From: Ureibacillus manganicus DSM 26584
GTDB taxonomy: Bacteria > Bacillota > Bacilli > Bacillales_A > Planococcaceae
DNA: 39,898 nt
Direction of reading: 5' to 3'
NCBI RefSeq assembly: GCF_000772945.1
Contig: NZ_JPVN01000029.1
Coordinates: 1 to 39,898, forward strand
The number at the start of each line of letters is the position of its first letter. The first letter of the stretch is position 1. The notes beneath the pieces were generated by a model. The model was not told the DNA's origin, did not search any database, and was given only the letters and a program-made list of their open reading frames with translations. Made by a program: the position numbers and the translations under genes. Below, in pieces: positions 25,074 through 33,359 of the stretch.

Positions 25074-25964
25074 TTATTCAATTCCTAAAAATTCTTCTAA
25101 AGTAAGTTCTGATTCTTTAACTTCTGTTGCTAACGGAATACCTAAATAACGGAAATGCCACGATTCATACATATAACCTGTTATATTTTCTTTTCCTTTA
25201 GGATATCGAAGGATAAAACCATATTTATGAGCGTTCTCAACTAACCATTTTCCCGCTTCAGTTTCTCCAAATTCACTTGTTAGCCATACATCTTCTCTAC
25301 CTACTTCACCAATGTCGAAGGCTAAACCTGTTTGGTGTTCAGAATAGCCCGGGCGAGCACTATATCGATCTGCATTATCTTTCCCATCTCGTGTTACGTA
25401 TCTGTTGTATAAGTTTGATTGGTAGTCAAAAGAGCGGAAAGTACTAAATGCTGTAAGCTCAAATCCTGCATTACGCGCTGCTTCAGACATATCATTTAGT
25501 GCTGCTAGCGCTTCTGCATCCTCACCTGGATTATAATCTTTTGGCAAAGGGTATTTTTTATTTGCGATCAATACCCCTTTTATGAAAGTAGGCTCAGTTG
25601 GTAATGTTTGACCTACAATATATCCATTATCGTCTTTCGATGCTTCGTTTGTAGTAGAATTCGATACATCTTTATTATCTTTGTCTTCTTCCTCTTTTTG
25701 TTCTTCTTTATTTTCATCACGTTCATTAGAATTAGTAGGATTCGTATTATCTTCTCCCTTTTCAGGTTCAAGATTTTCTTCCGTTTTAGGATCTGCTTTC
25801 ACGGGCTCTTTTTCTTCCATTTCTTCTTTCTGAACTTCTTCATGACTATTCTCATTTTTGTTAATAGTAATAAATACTATAGCAATTATTGCTAGAACTA
25901 AGAGAACAATTGTAATGATGGATAATGTAGTGTTGGTCTTTTTAGACATTGAGGATCTTTTCAT
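25074..25964 (-). CDS. membrane-anchored D,D/L,D-carboxypeptidase (LdcB/VanY family)
   Basis: A 296-residue protein: one N-terminal membrane anchor (residues 14-33), a very acidic Glu/Asp/Asn linker (about 38-112), then a peptidase M15B domain. The zinc ligands are His210 and Asp217 in SEHQTGLAFDIG and His270 in ESWHFRY. It trims the stem peptide of peptidoglycan outside the membrane. Whether it removes D-Ala from pentapeptide or tetrapeptide is not clear; B. subtilis YodJ is the closest relative I recall. GGAAAG precedes the ATG. Confidence 0.88.
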   Translation of the reverse strand: MKRSSMSKKTNTTLSIITIVLLVLAIIAIVFITINKNENSHEEVQKEEMEEKEPVKADPKTEENLEPEKGEDNTNPTNSNERDENKEEQKEEEDKDNKDVSNSTTNEASKDDNGYIVGQTLPTEPTFIKGVLIANKKYPLPKDYNPGEDAEALAALNDMSEAARNAGFELTAFSTFRSFDYQSNLYNRYVTRDGKDNADRYSARPGYSEHQTGLAFDIGEVGREDVWLTSEFGETEAGKWLVENAHKYGFILRYPKGKENITGYMYESWHFRYLGIPLATEVKESELTLEEFLGIE

Positions 25965-26112
25965 TTTATCTTTCCTACTTTCTATTACAATAACTTTATA
26001 TTAGCACTGTTTTATAGATTTGACTTAAAAATTTTAAAGAATAGTGCAAGATTAATATTATTTTTACATAAAAAGTTAGTAATAATATCTTCAAAGCCAA
26101 CTACAAACTAAT

Positions 26113-26158
26113 TATAAAAAAAAAAGACCTGAGTGAATTTTCTCACCAGGTCCTTCAT
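26113..26158 (-). terminator. yidC2 terminator
   Basis: On the minus strand a GACCTG/CAGGTC stem with an inner GTG/CAC is followed by ten T. It directly follows the yidC-type gene. Confidence 0.9.
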
Positions 26159-26159
26159 C

Positions 26160-26921
26160 TTATTTTGCCACAACATTTTCAGGAATATCAGAGTAAAATT
26201 TTCTTCCAATATACGTTTGAATAATTAATAATATCCCGCTGACTGACCAATATAGTGGTAAAGCAGCCATAGAAGAAATGGAGATAATAACAATCATAAT
26301 CGGCGAAATATAGATCATCAATTTCATTTGCTTTTTCTGAGCTTCAGGAACAGTCCATAATGAAACTTGAGCTTGAACAAAGTACACAACACCAGCAACT
26401 GCAGTCATTAATAAATCTGGAGTACCAAGATTAAACCATAAAAACTCATGGCTTTTCACATCTGGAGAATAAAGAATCGCAAAGTATAATCCCATGATAA
26501 TTGGCATTTGAATCACAATAGGTAAACAACCCATATTAAAAGGGTTAATATTATGCTCGCGATAAAGAGCAAGCATCTCTTGCTGAATTGCCATTTGTTC
26601 TTCTTTTGTTTTTGCTGCTTTCAATTTCGCTTGAACTTCATCCATTTTAGGCTTAACAATATCCATTTTGGACTTCATTAAGGCCTGTCTACGGTAATTT
26701 TTAAGCATTGGCGGCATTAATATTAAGCGTATTGCAACAGTGATTGCAATGATTGCTAAGCCATAACTTCCACCAAAAAGCGCACCAAGGTAATCTAGTA
26801 AAAAATCCATTGGTTTAACAAAAATATCATAAAAGAATCCTTCTTGATTTTCAACCGCTTGACATCCTGTTAAAACTAACAATAATGCACCAAGCATAGA
26901 GAATAACAGTAGTTTTTTCAT
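26160..26921 (-). CDS. yidC: YidC/Oxa1/Alb3 family membrane insertase, lipoprotein form
   Basis: A 253-residue protein with a lipoprotein signal ending at Cys20 (LLLVLTGC), then five membrane segments. The conserved arginine of the hydrophilic groove is Arg65 (ITVAIRLILMP). The cytoplasmic hairpin is KMDEVQAKLKAAKTKEEQMAIQQEM, followed by NPFNMGCLPIVIQMPIIMGLY. It inserts proteins into the membrane. It is not next to rnpA/rpmH, so it is likely a second copy (like B. subtilis YqjG) or one of several paralogues. The ATG at 26921 has GGGTGG upstream. Confidence 0.92.
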   Translation of the reverse strand: MKKLLLFSMLGALLLVLTGCQAVENQEGFFYDIFVKPMDFLLDYLGALFGGSYGLAIIAITVAIRLILMPPMLKNYRRQALMKSKMDIVKPKMDEVQAKLKAAKTKEEQMAIQQEMLALYREHNINPFNMGCLPIVIQMPIIMGLYFAILYSPDVKSHEFLWFNLGTPDLLMTAVAGVVYFVQAQVSLWTVPEAQKKQMKLMIYISPIMIVIISISSMAALPLYWSVSGILLIIQTYIGRKFYSDIPENVVAK

Positions 26922-26932
26922 TAATCCACCCA

Positions 26933-27019
26933 CTATATATTTTTACTATGTTGAAGTATACAGTACCTAATATAAAAAATACAATTAGCAGGTGTGCTTT
27001 TATGAAAAGAATTCTTCAT
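26933..27019 (-). CDS. possible 28-codon leader ORF upstream of yidC
   Basis: A short frame MKNSFHKSTPANCIFYIRYC ending HSKNI, with AGGGA seven bases before its ATG. Its stop codon lies 12 bases before the yidC start, touching the yidC ribosome-binding site. In B. subtilis the second YidC gene is controlled by the arrest peptide MifM in this position, but this frame is much shorter and lacks a membrane segment. It may be chance. Confidence 0.25.
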   Translation of the reverse strand: MKNSFHKSTPANCIFYIRYCILQHSKNI

Positions 27020-27163
27020 ATTATTAATTCCCTGCAATTTTAAAATAACTTGACTTTGAGTATTTGTGACTGCCGATAGCTTATGAAAGGCTGAAAACAC
27101 AAACATCCTGAAATTATATGTTCTAACCACTTATAAAAGTTGGCTAATTTAACATATTTGAAG

Positions 27164-27955
27164 TTAGACAGACTCATATTCAACTTCGTTGATATCAAAT
27201 CGATAGAAATCATGGTGCAATTCATCTCTGAAATGTTTCGGAGTTACCCCAGTATATTTTTTGAATATACGTGTGAAGTAACTTTGATTGCAGAAATGAA
27301 ACTGTTCGGATATAGAGGTTATACTTTTGTTAGTATGTCTTAAGTAATATTGTGATTCTTCTACTCTACGAACATTTAAATATTCAACTAAAGTGATGCC
27401 TACGTGTTCTCTAAAAATACGGGATAGGTGACTTGTGCTAATGTGAAACTTACTGGCAATACTTTCTACTGTTAAGTCATTTTCTAATTCGTCATTTATG
27501 TACATAATTACTTTATTAACTGTTTGATGCTTAAACGTCGGTTGTTTACGATCTGCGATGAAATCTACATAAAATTCAATTAACTCGTCTGCAAATTGTA
27601 AGAACTCAGCATCTTTCATCTTGTTTTCTATCATATCGGCACATGCATAGTTAAAAGCAAACGCTTTCTTCGCAGGCACTTGGTTATCTAATAATTTTCG
27701 TGCTACGATTGAAGACAGATTGATAAAATATCCACGAACAATTTTTATTACTTGTTTCCCAAAACGAATGGATAGGATATCAATAATTTCATGTAATGAC
27801 TGCTTTGCCTTTGCTGATTCTAGATGAAAGATTTCAAACAACAGCTTGGATTCAATATTAAAAAAATCTTCTAATCCGCTATATTGATTAATACCATCAA
27901 TTTCTTGAAAGTACCTTTTAGATATTGTTTCTGATATTGAATGTTGATGCTGCAT
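27164..27955 (-). CDS. AraC-family transcriptional regulator
   Basis: A 263-residue protein. Residues 160-258 hold the two helix-turn-helix motifs of the AraC/XylS domain (DLTVESIASKFHISTSHLSRIFREHVG; SITSISEQFHFCNQSYFTRIFKKYTGVTPKHFR). The N-terminal 155 residues are helical and not a cupin or response-regulator domain that I recognise; they include a Cys (NYACADMIENK). It is divergent from the LytTR gene across about 490 AT-rich bases. Targets unknown. Confidence 0.88.
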   Translation of the reverse strand: MQHQHSISETISKRYFQEIDGINQYSGLEDFFNIESKLLFEIFHLESAKAKQSLHEIIDILSIRFGKQVIKIVRGYFINLSSIVARKLLDNQVPAKKAFAFNYACADMIENKMKDAEFLQFADELIEFYVDFIADRKQPTFKHQTVNKVIMYINDELENDLTVESIASKFHISTSHLSRIFREHVGITLVEYLNVRRVEESQYYLRHTNKSITSISEQFHFCNQSYFTRIFKKYTGVTPKHFRDELHHDFYRFDINEVEYESV

Positions 27956-28446
27956 AAATTACCCCATCTTTCTTCAGAATGCACTCGCATTAATTTTTTA
28001 CATAATTTGGTTATTTAATTTACTTTAAACGAATAAAGGTATGAGGAAATTATCTTTCCTACTATAAAATATTATTATTTAGTATTGAATGAGTATGATA
28101 TGCAAAAACTTAATAGATTCTCTTTTTAAATATGTATAAAGTAATATTTTAATCTAATGTGAATATTACCATATTTTGAGTTTTTTTTTCAACTCTATTT
28201 TAGGTGCAATCAATTTCTATTAGAAAACTATTATTAATCTTAAATAAAATATGTTTTGTATAATAATAATAATTTTATGCCGTGTAAAAATATGTAAAGA
28301 TATTAACATGTTTAATCTCATTATTGAACTTCTAATATTAATTGCATCAATATTTCTTAATTATTCCACAATCTTCTCTTTTTCATTTTATCAAATATGT
28401 AGTAATATGAATTTATACTTATTTAATTATGAAGAGGTGTAATATA
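27956..28446. other. AT-rich divergent intergenic region
   Basis: About 490 bases, extremely AT-rich, between the divergent AraC and LytTR genes. A 63-codon plus-strand frame at 28251-28442 has no ribosome-binding site and is mostly isoleucine and leucine by base composition, so I do not call it. Promoters for both regulators must lie here, but the AT content makes individual boxes unreliable. Confidence 0.5.
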
Positions 28447-29097
28447 GTGGATCCAAAACAAATTGAAGAAATCATGGATGTCATAAAAGATTTCTTCCCT
28501 GAAAACACATCAATCGCAATCTCTGATACAAATGAATATTTGTACTATCAGCCAAGCAAGAAAGTAGATTTAAAAATCAAGCCTGGTGATCCTATTAAAG
28601 AGGGATCTGCAGCATATAAAGCACTTACATATGGCCAAAAAATTAATACTTATATTGAACCAGACGTTTTTGGCGTTCCGTATTATGGAATGAGTATTCC
28701 TCTTATTGAAGAAGGTGAAACGAAGGGTGCAATTACTGCCATTTTCCCACAAAAGCCTTCTCCATTTTTAACTAATTATATAACAATTAAGATTGATGAT
28801 TGTTGGTACCCTATTAAACATAACGAAGTCATTTATCTTGAAACCCAATTGCGTAAAACGTTTGTAAAAACGATGCATCGGGAAGGTTACCACCGTTTAA
28901 ATTTAAGTGACCTAGAACTTTTCTTAGCTCCAGACTCATTTATACGTTGCCATCGTTCTTACATTGTAAATATTGATTTCATTGAAGAAATTCAACCTGA
29001 TTCACATTCTACATTCCTACTTATCATGAAGGATGGAACTCGAATTCCTGTTAGCCAAAGATACGCAAGTTATTTCCGACGTTCTTTAGGATTCTAA
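28447..29097 (+). CDS. LytTR-domain regulator with PAS-like N-terminus
   Basis: A 216-residue protein. The N-terminal part (about 1-105, with GVPYYGMSIPLIEEGETKGAITAIFP) looks like a PAS/sensor fold. The C-terminal 100 residues are a LytTR DNA-binding domain (HNEVIYLETQLRKTFVKTMHREGYH...FIRCHRSYIVNIDFIEEI...GTRIPVSQRYASYFR). There is no receiver domain, so it may sense a small molecule directly. I place the start at a GTG at 28447, seven bases after AGGTG. It has its own terminator and precedes the CoA-transferase gene in the same direction, a likely target. Confidence 0.87.
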   Translation: MDPKQIEEIMDVIKDFFPENTSIAISDTNEYLYYQPSKKVDLKIKPGDPIKEGSAAYKALTYGQKINTYIEPDVFGVPYYGMSIPLIEEGETKGAITAIFPQKPSPFLTNYITIKIDDCWYPIKHNEVIYLETQLRKTFVKTMHREGYHRLNLSDLELFLAPDSFIRCHRSYIVNIDFIEEIQPDSHSTFLLIMKDGTRIPVSQRYASYFRRSLGF

Positions 29098-29112
29098 ATA
29101 ATATTATATCTA

Positions 29113-29159
29113 CAAAGCGACTTTTGAACCACGTTTTAAAGTTGCTTTGTATTTTTTTA
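29113..29159 (+). terminator. terminator of the LytTR gene
   Basis: CAAAGCGACTTT pairs with AAAGTTGCTTTG (one wobble) around a 13-base loop, followed by TATTTTTTTAT. It separates the regulator from the CoA-transferase gene. Confidence 0.88.
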
Positions 29160-29374
29160 TGTTTTTGCTATTCGACAAATTTCGATCAACCCCTTCTATT
29201 CCGTCATTTTTACTGGTTTTTTCTTTCTGAAACGGTAATTAAGCACTTTCATAAAATTATTGAAGATTTTGTGACATTTTGGTGTTACTATAAGAATATA
29301 AGATTTATATTGTATTGCACTTAATATAGTGTACAGTTTATGCTTTTCCTATATAGCAAAAGGGGGATTTTAAA

Positions 29375-30895
29375 ATGGATCCAAGAGTCGAAAAACGCTT
29401 AGGACTAAAAAATTTGTCTGAAAAGATTGTTACAGCAGAAGAAGCAGCAGCACTTATTCCAAATGGTGCGGTTGTCGGTATGAGTGGTTTCACACGTGCT
29501 GGTGACGCTAAAGTTGTTCCAATGGCATTAGTAGAAAGAGCTAAAAATGAAGAAATTAAAATTGATGTATATACAGGAGCATCACTTGGACCAGAAGTGG
29601 ACAAGTATTTAGCTGAAGCTGGTGCTATTCGTAAACGTGGACCTTTCATTGCAGACCCAATGATTCGTAACCAAATTAACACTGGTGATGTTTTATATGT
29701 AGATGCTCATTTGTCTCATAACGCAGAATTAGTTCGCCAAGGAATCATTGGCCCTATTAGCTACTTAATTTTAGAAGCAACTGCAATTACTGAAGATGGT
29801 ATGATCATCCCTACAACTTCTGTAGGTAACTCACCTATCTTTGCTGAATATGCAGAAAATATTATTGTAGAATTAAACGTATCTCACCCAGAGTCGCTTA
29901 TCGGAATTCATGATATTTATGTTCCAGCACCACAGGGTGAACGTGAACCAATCAACATGACTAATCCAAAACAACGTATTGGTGAAGTTGGTATTAAAGT
30001 AGATCCTGCGAAAATTAAAGCAATTGTAGTTTCTGAAGAACCAGATGCTCCATCATTAATCGTACCGCCAGATGAAGAAACACAAACAATGGCAAACCTT
30101 TTACTTGATTTCTTCCGTTCAGAAATTAATGCTGGTCGCTTAACAAACAAATTAATGCCTTTACAATCTGGTGTTGGATCAGTTGCAAACGCAGTATTAG
30201 ACGGCTTTGCAGACTCTGAATTTGAAGATTTAGTTGTAGCATCTGAAGTACTTCAAGATGCAGTGTTCAACTTAATTGATGCTGGTAAAGTAAGTTTTGC
30301 TGCAGCAACGTCTATTACTCTTTCTGAAGAATTACAGAAAAAAGTTTATGGAAACCTTGAGAAATATGCAGACAAATTATGCTTACGTCCACAAGAGATT
30401 TCAAACCATCCAGAGTTAATCCGTCGTATGGGGTTAATCTCTATCAATACTGCACTTGAGTTAGACATTTACGGTAACGTAAACTCTACACATGTTAGTG
30501 GTACTAAAATGATGAACGGTATCGGTGGTTCTGGTGACTTCGCTCGTAACGCTCGTCTTGGTATTTTCGTAACAAAATCATACGCTAAAGGCGGAGCTAT
30601 TTCGTCAATCGTTCCAATGGTATCTCACGTAGACCATACAGAACATGATGTTGACGTAATTGTTACAGAACAAGGTATTGCTGACTTACGTGGATTAGCT
30701 CCAAAAGAGCGTGCAGCACTAATTATCGAAAACTGTGTACATCCTGATTATAAAGAGCAATTACGCGATTACTACAACCGCGCAGTTGAAGCAACAGGCA
30801 ATTCACAAACACCACATATTTTAGAAGAAGCTTTATCTTGGCATGTGAACCTTGCTAAAAACAAAACAATGAAAAAAGAAACAGCTAACGCTTAA
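29375..30895 (+). CDS. acetyl-CoA hydrolase/transferase family protein (probable succinyl-CoA:acetate CoA-transferase)
   Basis: A 506-residue class I CoA-transferase. The catalytic glutamate is Glu291 in ASEVLQDAVFNLIDAGKV, and the oxyanion loop GVGSVANAVLDGF is at 266-278. NGIGGSGDFARNARLGIF is also conserved. The family includes AarC and Cat1, which exchange CoA between succinyl-CoA (or acetyl-CoA) and a carboxylic acid; sequence alone does not separate transferase from hydrolase. GGGGG precedes the ATG. A perfect match to a LytTR half-site (ACAGTTTAT) lies at 29332-29340, 35 bases before the start. Confidence 0.9.
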   Translation: MDPRVEKRLGLKNLSEKIVTAEEAAALIPNGAVVGMSGFTRAGDAKVVPMALVERAKNEEIKIDVYTGASLGPEVDKYLAEAGAIRKRGPFIADPMIRNQINTGDVLYVDAHLSHNAELVRQGIIGPISYLILEATAITEDGMIIPTTSVGNSPIFAEYAENIIVELNVSHPESLIGIHDIYVPAPQGEREPINMTNPKQRIGEVGIKVDPAKIKAIVVSEEPDAPSLIVPPDEETQTMANLLLDFFRSEINAGRLTNKLMPLQSGVGSVANAVLDGFADSEFEDLVVASEVLQDAVFNLIDAGKVSFAAATSITLSEELQKKVYGNLEKYADKLCLRPQEISNHPELIRRMGLISINTALELDIYGNVNSTHVSGTKMMNGIGGSGDFARNARLGIFVTKSYAKGGAISSIVPMVSHVDHTEHDVDVIVTEQGIADLRGLAPKERAALIIENCVHPDYKEQLRDYYNRAVEATGNSQTPHILEEALSWHVNLAKNKTMKKETANA

Positions 30896-30902
30896 TTATC
30901 AA

Positions 30903-30943
30903 AACGGTAAAATCATATATTTGATTTTACCGTTCTTTTTTTA
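30903..30943 (+). terminator. CoA-transferase terminator
   Basis: AACGGTAAAATCA pairs perfectly with TGATTTTACCGTT around a six-base loop, followed by CTTTTTTTATTT. Confidence 0.93.
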
Positions 30944-31069
30944 TTTACACTATTCATCTTAATTTCTATTTTTTAAATGTAAGTTTGACTACTGAAACAT
31001 ATATTTCAAATACACCTTTAAATATGATAATATATTAATGTGCATTATTATCAAATGGGAGGTTGTTCC

Positions 31070-32251
31070 ATGCGGTATTTAATCTATGCGATAATCTTTT
31101 TGTCGTTTTTTGATTTATTTACTCAACTACCAATTATGAGTACATTTGCTGAATCCGTTGGAGCATCAACATTCGTCATAGGATTGGCCGTTGGTATGTA
31201 TTCCTTTTCTAATACATTTGGGAATATCATCTCTGGGTTTTGGACCGATCGAAAGGGACCCTTCTTTGTATTAATTACTGGCTTATTTACTACAGGTATA
31301 TCTCTTTTACTCTATCATCTTATACATGAACCCATTATTTTAATTATCGTTCGCTTTGTTCATGGACTTGTTGCTGGTTTAATTGTCCCAGCTGCATTTA
31401 CTTATTTAGCGAATATTACAGAAAAAGACAAACGTGGTAAGAGAAGCGCTGTATCAGGGGCATTTGTCGGGATTGCAGCTATTGCAGGTCCTGCATTTAG
31501 TGGAATTCTTGCAAGTCGTATTAGTGTACCTTCAGTATTTAGCATTACGTCAATATTCATGCTTTTTCTCGGCATATTAGCACTATTTACCCTAAGAAAA
31601 ATCACTATTTCTAAAACTAGTAAGAAAGAAGATAAACTACAGAACTCTACAGGTGTCATTGGTGGATTTTTCAAAAACTCCATGTTAGTTAAAGCTTTTA
31701 CTGGCGCGTTCTTCCTAATGTTTTCACAAGGTGTTATTGCGTATTTATTACCTTTGAGAGTGCAAGAGTTAGGCTTTGATTCTAAAGTTACAGGTACATT
31801 ATTAAGCACTTTTGGTATTGTAGCTGTACTTGTTTTCTTATTACCAACAAATCGTTTATTTGATAAAATCGCTCCAGTCTACACATTAGCTTTTGGCATT
31901 TCGTTAATGGGCATTAGCCAAATTTTATTAAGTATTTCAGTAGATATGATTTATTTATATTTAGCACTAGCTTGTTATGGAGTTGGTTTTGGGTTCTTAT
32001 TCCCCTCTATCAATTCATTATTAATAGACTCCACTTCTGCAGAAAACCGAGGAAAAGCTTATGGTTATTTCTACGCATTCTTCTCATTTGGGGTTGTAGT
32101 AGGATCTATGTTAATAGGCGGACTTCCATTAAGCATTCAAGAAGGCTTTGTATTAACAGGTGTTATTTTACTTGCATTCTCATTAGTAGCTTTAATTGGT
32201 AATCGAAAAAATGTTAGAAAAACACAACTTGATCCAAATAGAATGAATTAA
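31070..32251 (+). CDS. MFS transporter
   Basis: A 393-residue protein with 12 predicted helices. The loop between helices 2 and 3 is GFWTDRKGPFFVL (degenerate motif A), and helix 5 has VGIAAIAGPAFSGILAS. The C-terminal half includes NRGKAYGYFYAFFSFGVVVGSMLIGGL. The substrate is unknown; it is not close to the MFS protein at 21379. The ATG at 31070 has GGGAGG seven bases upstream; an in-frame ATG at 31040 does not. Confidence 0.85.
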   Translation: MRYLIYAIIFLSFFDLFTQLPIMSTFAESVGASTFVIGLAVGMYSFSNTFGNIISGFWTDRKGPFFVLITGLFTTGISLLLYHLIHEPIILIIVRFVHGLVAGLIVPAAFTYLANITEKDKRGKRSAVSGAFVGIAAIAGPAFSGILASRISVPSVFSITSIFMLFLGILALFTLRKITISKTSKKEDKLQNSTGVIGGFFKNSMLVKAFTGAFFLMFSQGVIAYLLPLRVQELGFDSKVTGTLLSTFGIVAVLVFLLPTNRLFDKIAPVYTLAFGISLMGISQILLSISVDMIYLYLALACYGVGFGFLFPSINSLLIDSTSAENRGKAYGYFYAFFSFGVVVGSMLIGGLPLSIQEGFVLTGVILLAFSLVALIGNRKNVRKTQLDPNRMN

Positions 32252-32282
32252 TGTTTTTGAGAATAGATTACTGAAGTCATGG

Positions 32283-32324
32283 AAAAAAAGTCGACAACAT
32301 TGTGCATAGTTGTCGACTTTTATT
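32283..32324. terminator. shared terminator of MFS and YtxH-like genes
   Basis: AAAAGTCGACAAC (32286-32298) pairs perfectly with GTTGTCGACTTTT (32309-32321) around ten bases, with A and T runs at the base. It lies between convergent genes. Confidence 0.9.
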
Positions 32325-32620
32325 TATGATCTATCTTGCTTATGATTATAGTAGGAAAGGGCAGTTTGTCCCCCACCTTCTCCGATGAAGTTGTTTCCTC
32401 TTATACTTGTGTCATTCACACTTGCTGCTGTTTCAGCTAGTTCCTTTAGTGAATCATTTTCTGAAACAAAATTGTTAAAGTTCTTTTTATTCATAGCTTT
32501 TGATCTGAACGAACTTATCATTTCCATCGTTTTATCACGATTTTCCTTTTTACTCAAAAATGTTGCAACTCCGGCAGCTAATGCTGTTAAAACTACGCCT
32601 TTTCCCTTCATTTTCGCCAA
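32324..32620 (-). CDS. small YtxH-like protein, 98 residues
   Basis: A small protein beginning MAKMKGKGVVLTALAAGVAT: a short basic N-terminus, one hydrophobic segment, then a charged region with KKENRDKTMEMISSFRSKAMNKK. The layout is like YtxH/YvlB-type small envelope or stress proteins, but the match is loose. I place the start at a TTG at 32620, six bases after GGAGGGG; upstream residues up to 32659 have no ribosome-binding site. Confidence 0.65.
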   Translation of the reverse strand: MAKMKGKGVVLTALAAGVATFLSKKENRDKTMEMISSFRSKAMNKKNFNNFVSENDSLKELAETAASVNDTSIRGNNFIGEGGGQTALSYYNHKQDRS

Positions 32621-32827
32621 TTTTATCCCCTCCAAAAATTCTATATATATTAATTTCACCTTTTTATTTCTTTTTATACTCCCATGAAATTGTCCTTTTT
32701 TCTGTAGAATAAAAATTCTTCACTAATTATGTCTCTTTTTGTATTTTATTGCTTTTTCGTTCTATTTATCTGATGTTTTTAATAGATTAGTAGTATTCGA
32801 TTTTTTAAAAAATGGAGGGTGGACTAC

Positions 32828-32929
32828 ATGAAGAATCAGGAACTTTACTATGATTGGATGGATATTATCTCCTATTTTGTTGGCGCAATAATTTTAACTG
32901 TGTTTGTCTATCTCTTTTTACAACTTTAA
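32828..32929 (+). CDS. 33-residue single-pass membrane protein
   Basis: A short frame MKNQELYYDWMDIISYFVGA followed by IILTVFVYLFLQL. It has GGAGGG seven bases before its ATG, a good ribosome-binding site. Residues 13-33 form one hydrophobic helix; the N-terminus is polar with acidic and aromatic residues. It stands alone between the YtxH-like gene and the GNAT gene. Function unknown; small membrane proteins of this kind often modulate a larger membrane partner. Confidence 0.6.
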   Translation: MKNQELYYDWMDIISYFVGAIILTVFVYLFLQL

Positions 32930-32976
32930 ATCTACTAATTTACTACTATATATACTCTATACATTCCAATTACTAT

Positions 32977-33017
32977 AAAAGAAAAGTGTGTAGATGTATC
33001 CTTCACATCTACACACT
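32977..33017 (-). terminator. terminator of the GNAT gene
   Basis: On the minus strand AGTGTGTAGATGT pairs perfectly with ACATCTACACACT around seven bases and is followed by TTTCTTTTAT. It could also end the small membrane gene in the other direction. Confidence 0.88.
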
Positions 33018-33022
33018 AACAA

Positions 33023-33304
33023 TTATGCTTTCACATCATCGTATTCATTACTTTTATTAAATACTTGTACAACATACGAGCAAACAGCTTCCATTTTGTA
33101 GTTATTCTCTCTTGCATACTCAGAAGCTTTATCTAAAAGCTTTTTAGCAATTCCTTGACCCCTTAATACATCAGATACAAACGTATGGTTCATTACCATA
33201 ATGTCCCCTCTTTGTATCCACTCAATCTCAGCTAATTTTTCTCCATCCTTAATGTACTCAAATGCGAAATTCTCTGAGCTCAATTCTTTTAACGTGAATT
33301 CCAT
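33023..33304 (-). CDS. GNAT family N-acetyltransferase, YjdJ type
   Basis: A 93-residue minimal GNAT protein. The acetyl-CoA pyrophosphate-binding loop is seen in LRGQGIAKKLLDKASEYARENN (motif A), after TFVSDVLRG. The size and the ending CSYVVQVFNKSNEY match the small YjdJ/GtlB-like acetyltransferases. Its substrate is unknown. GGAG precedes the ATG. Confidence 0.85.
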   Translation of the reverse strand: MEFTLKELSSENFAFEYIKDGEKLAEIEWIQRGDIMVMNHTFVSDVLRGQGIAKKLLDKASEYARENNYKMEAVCSYVVQVFNKSNEYDDVKA

Positions 33305-33359
33305 CTGTTAACTCCTCCCCTTTGTGTAAATCTTCAAAACATAAATCAAATTTTACTGA

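Noticed and set aside
28251..28442. 63-codon hydrophobic plus-strand frame upstream of the LytTR gene
   Set aside because: Hydrophobicity follows from extreme AT content; there is no ribosome-binding site and it ends at the LytTR ribosome-binding region.
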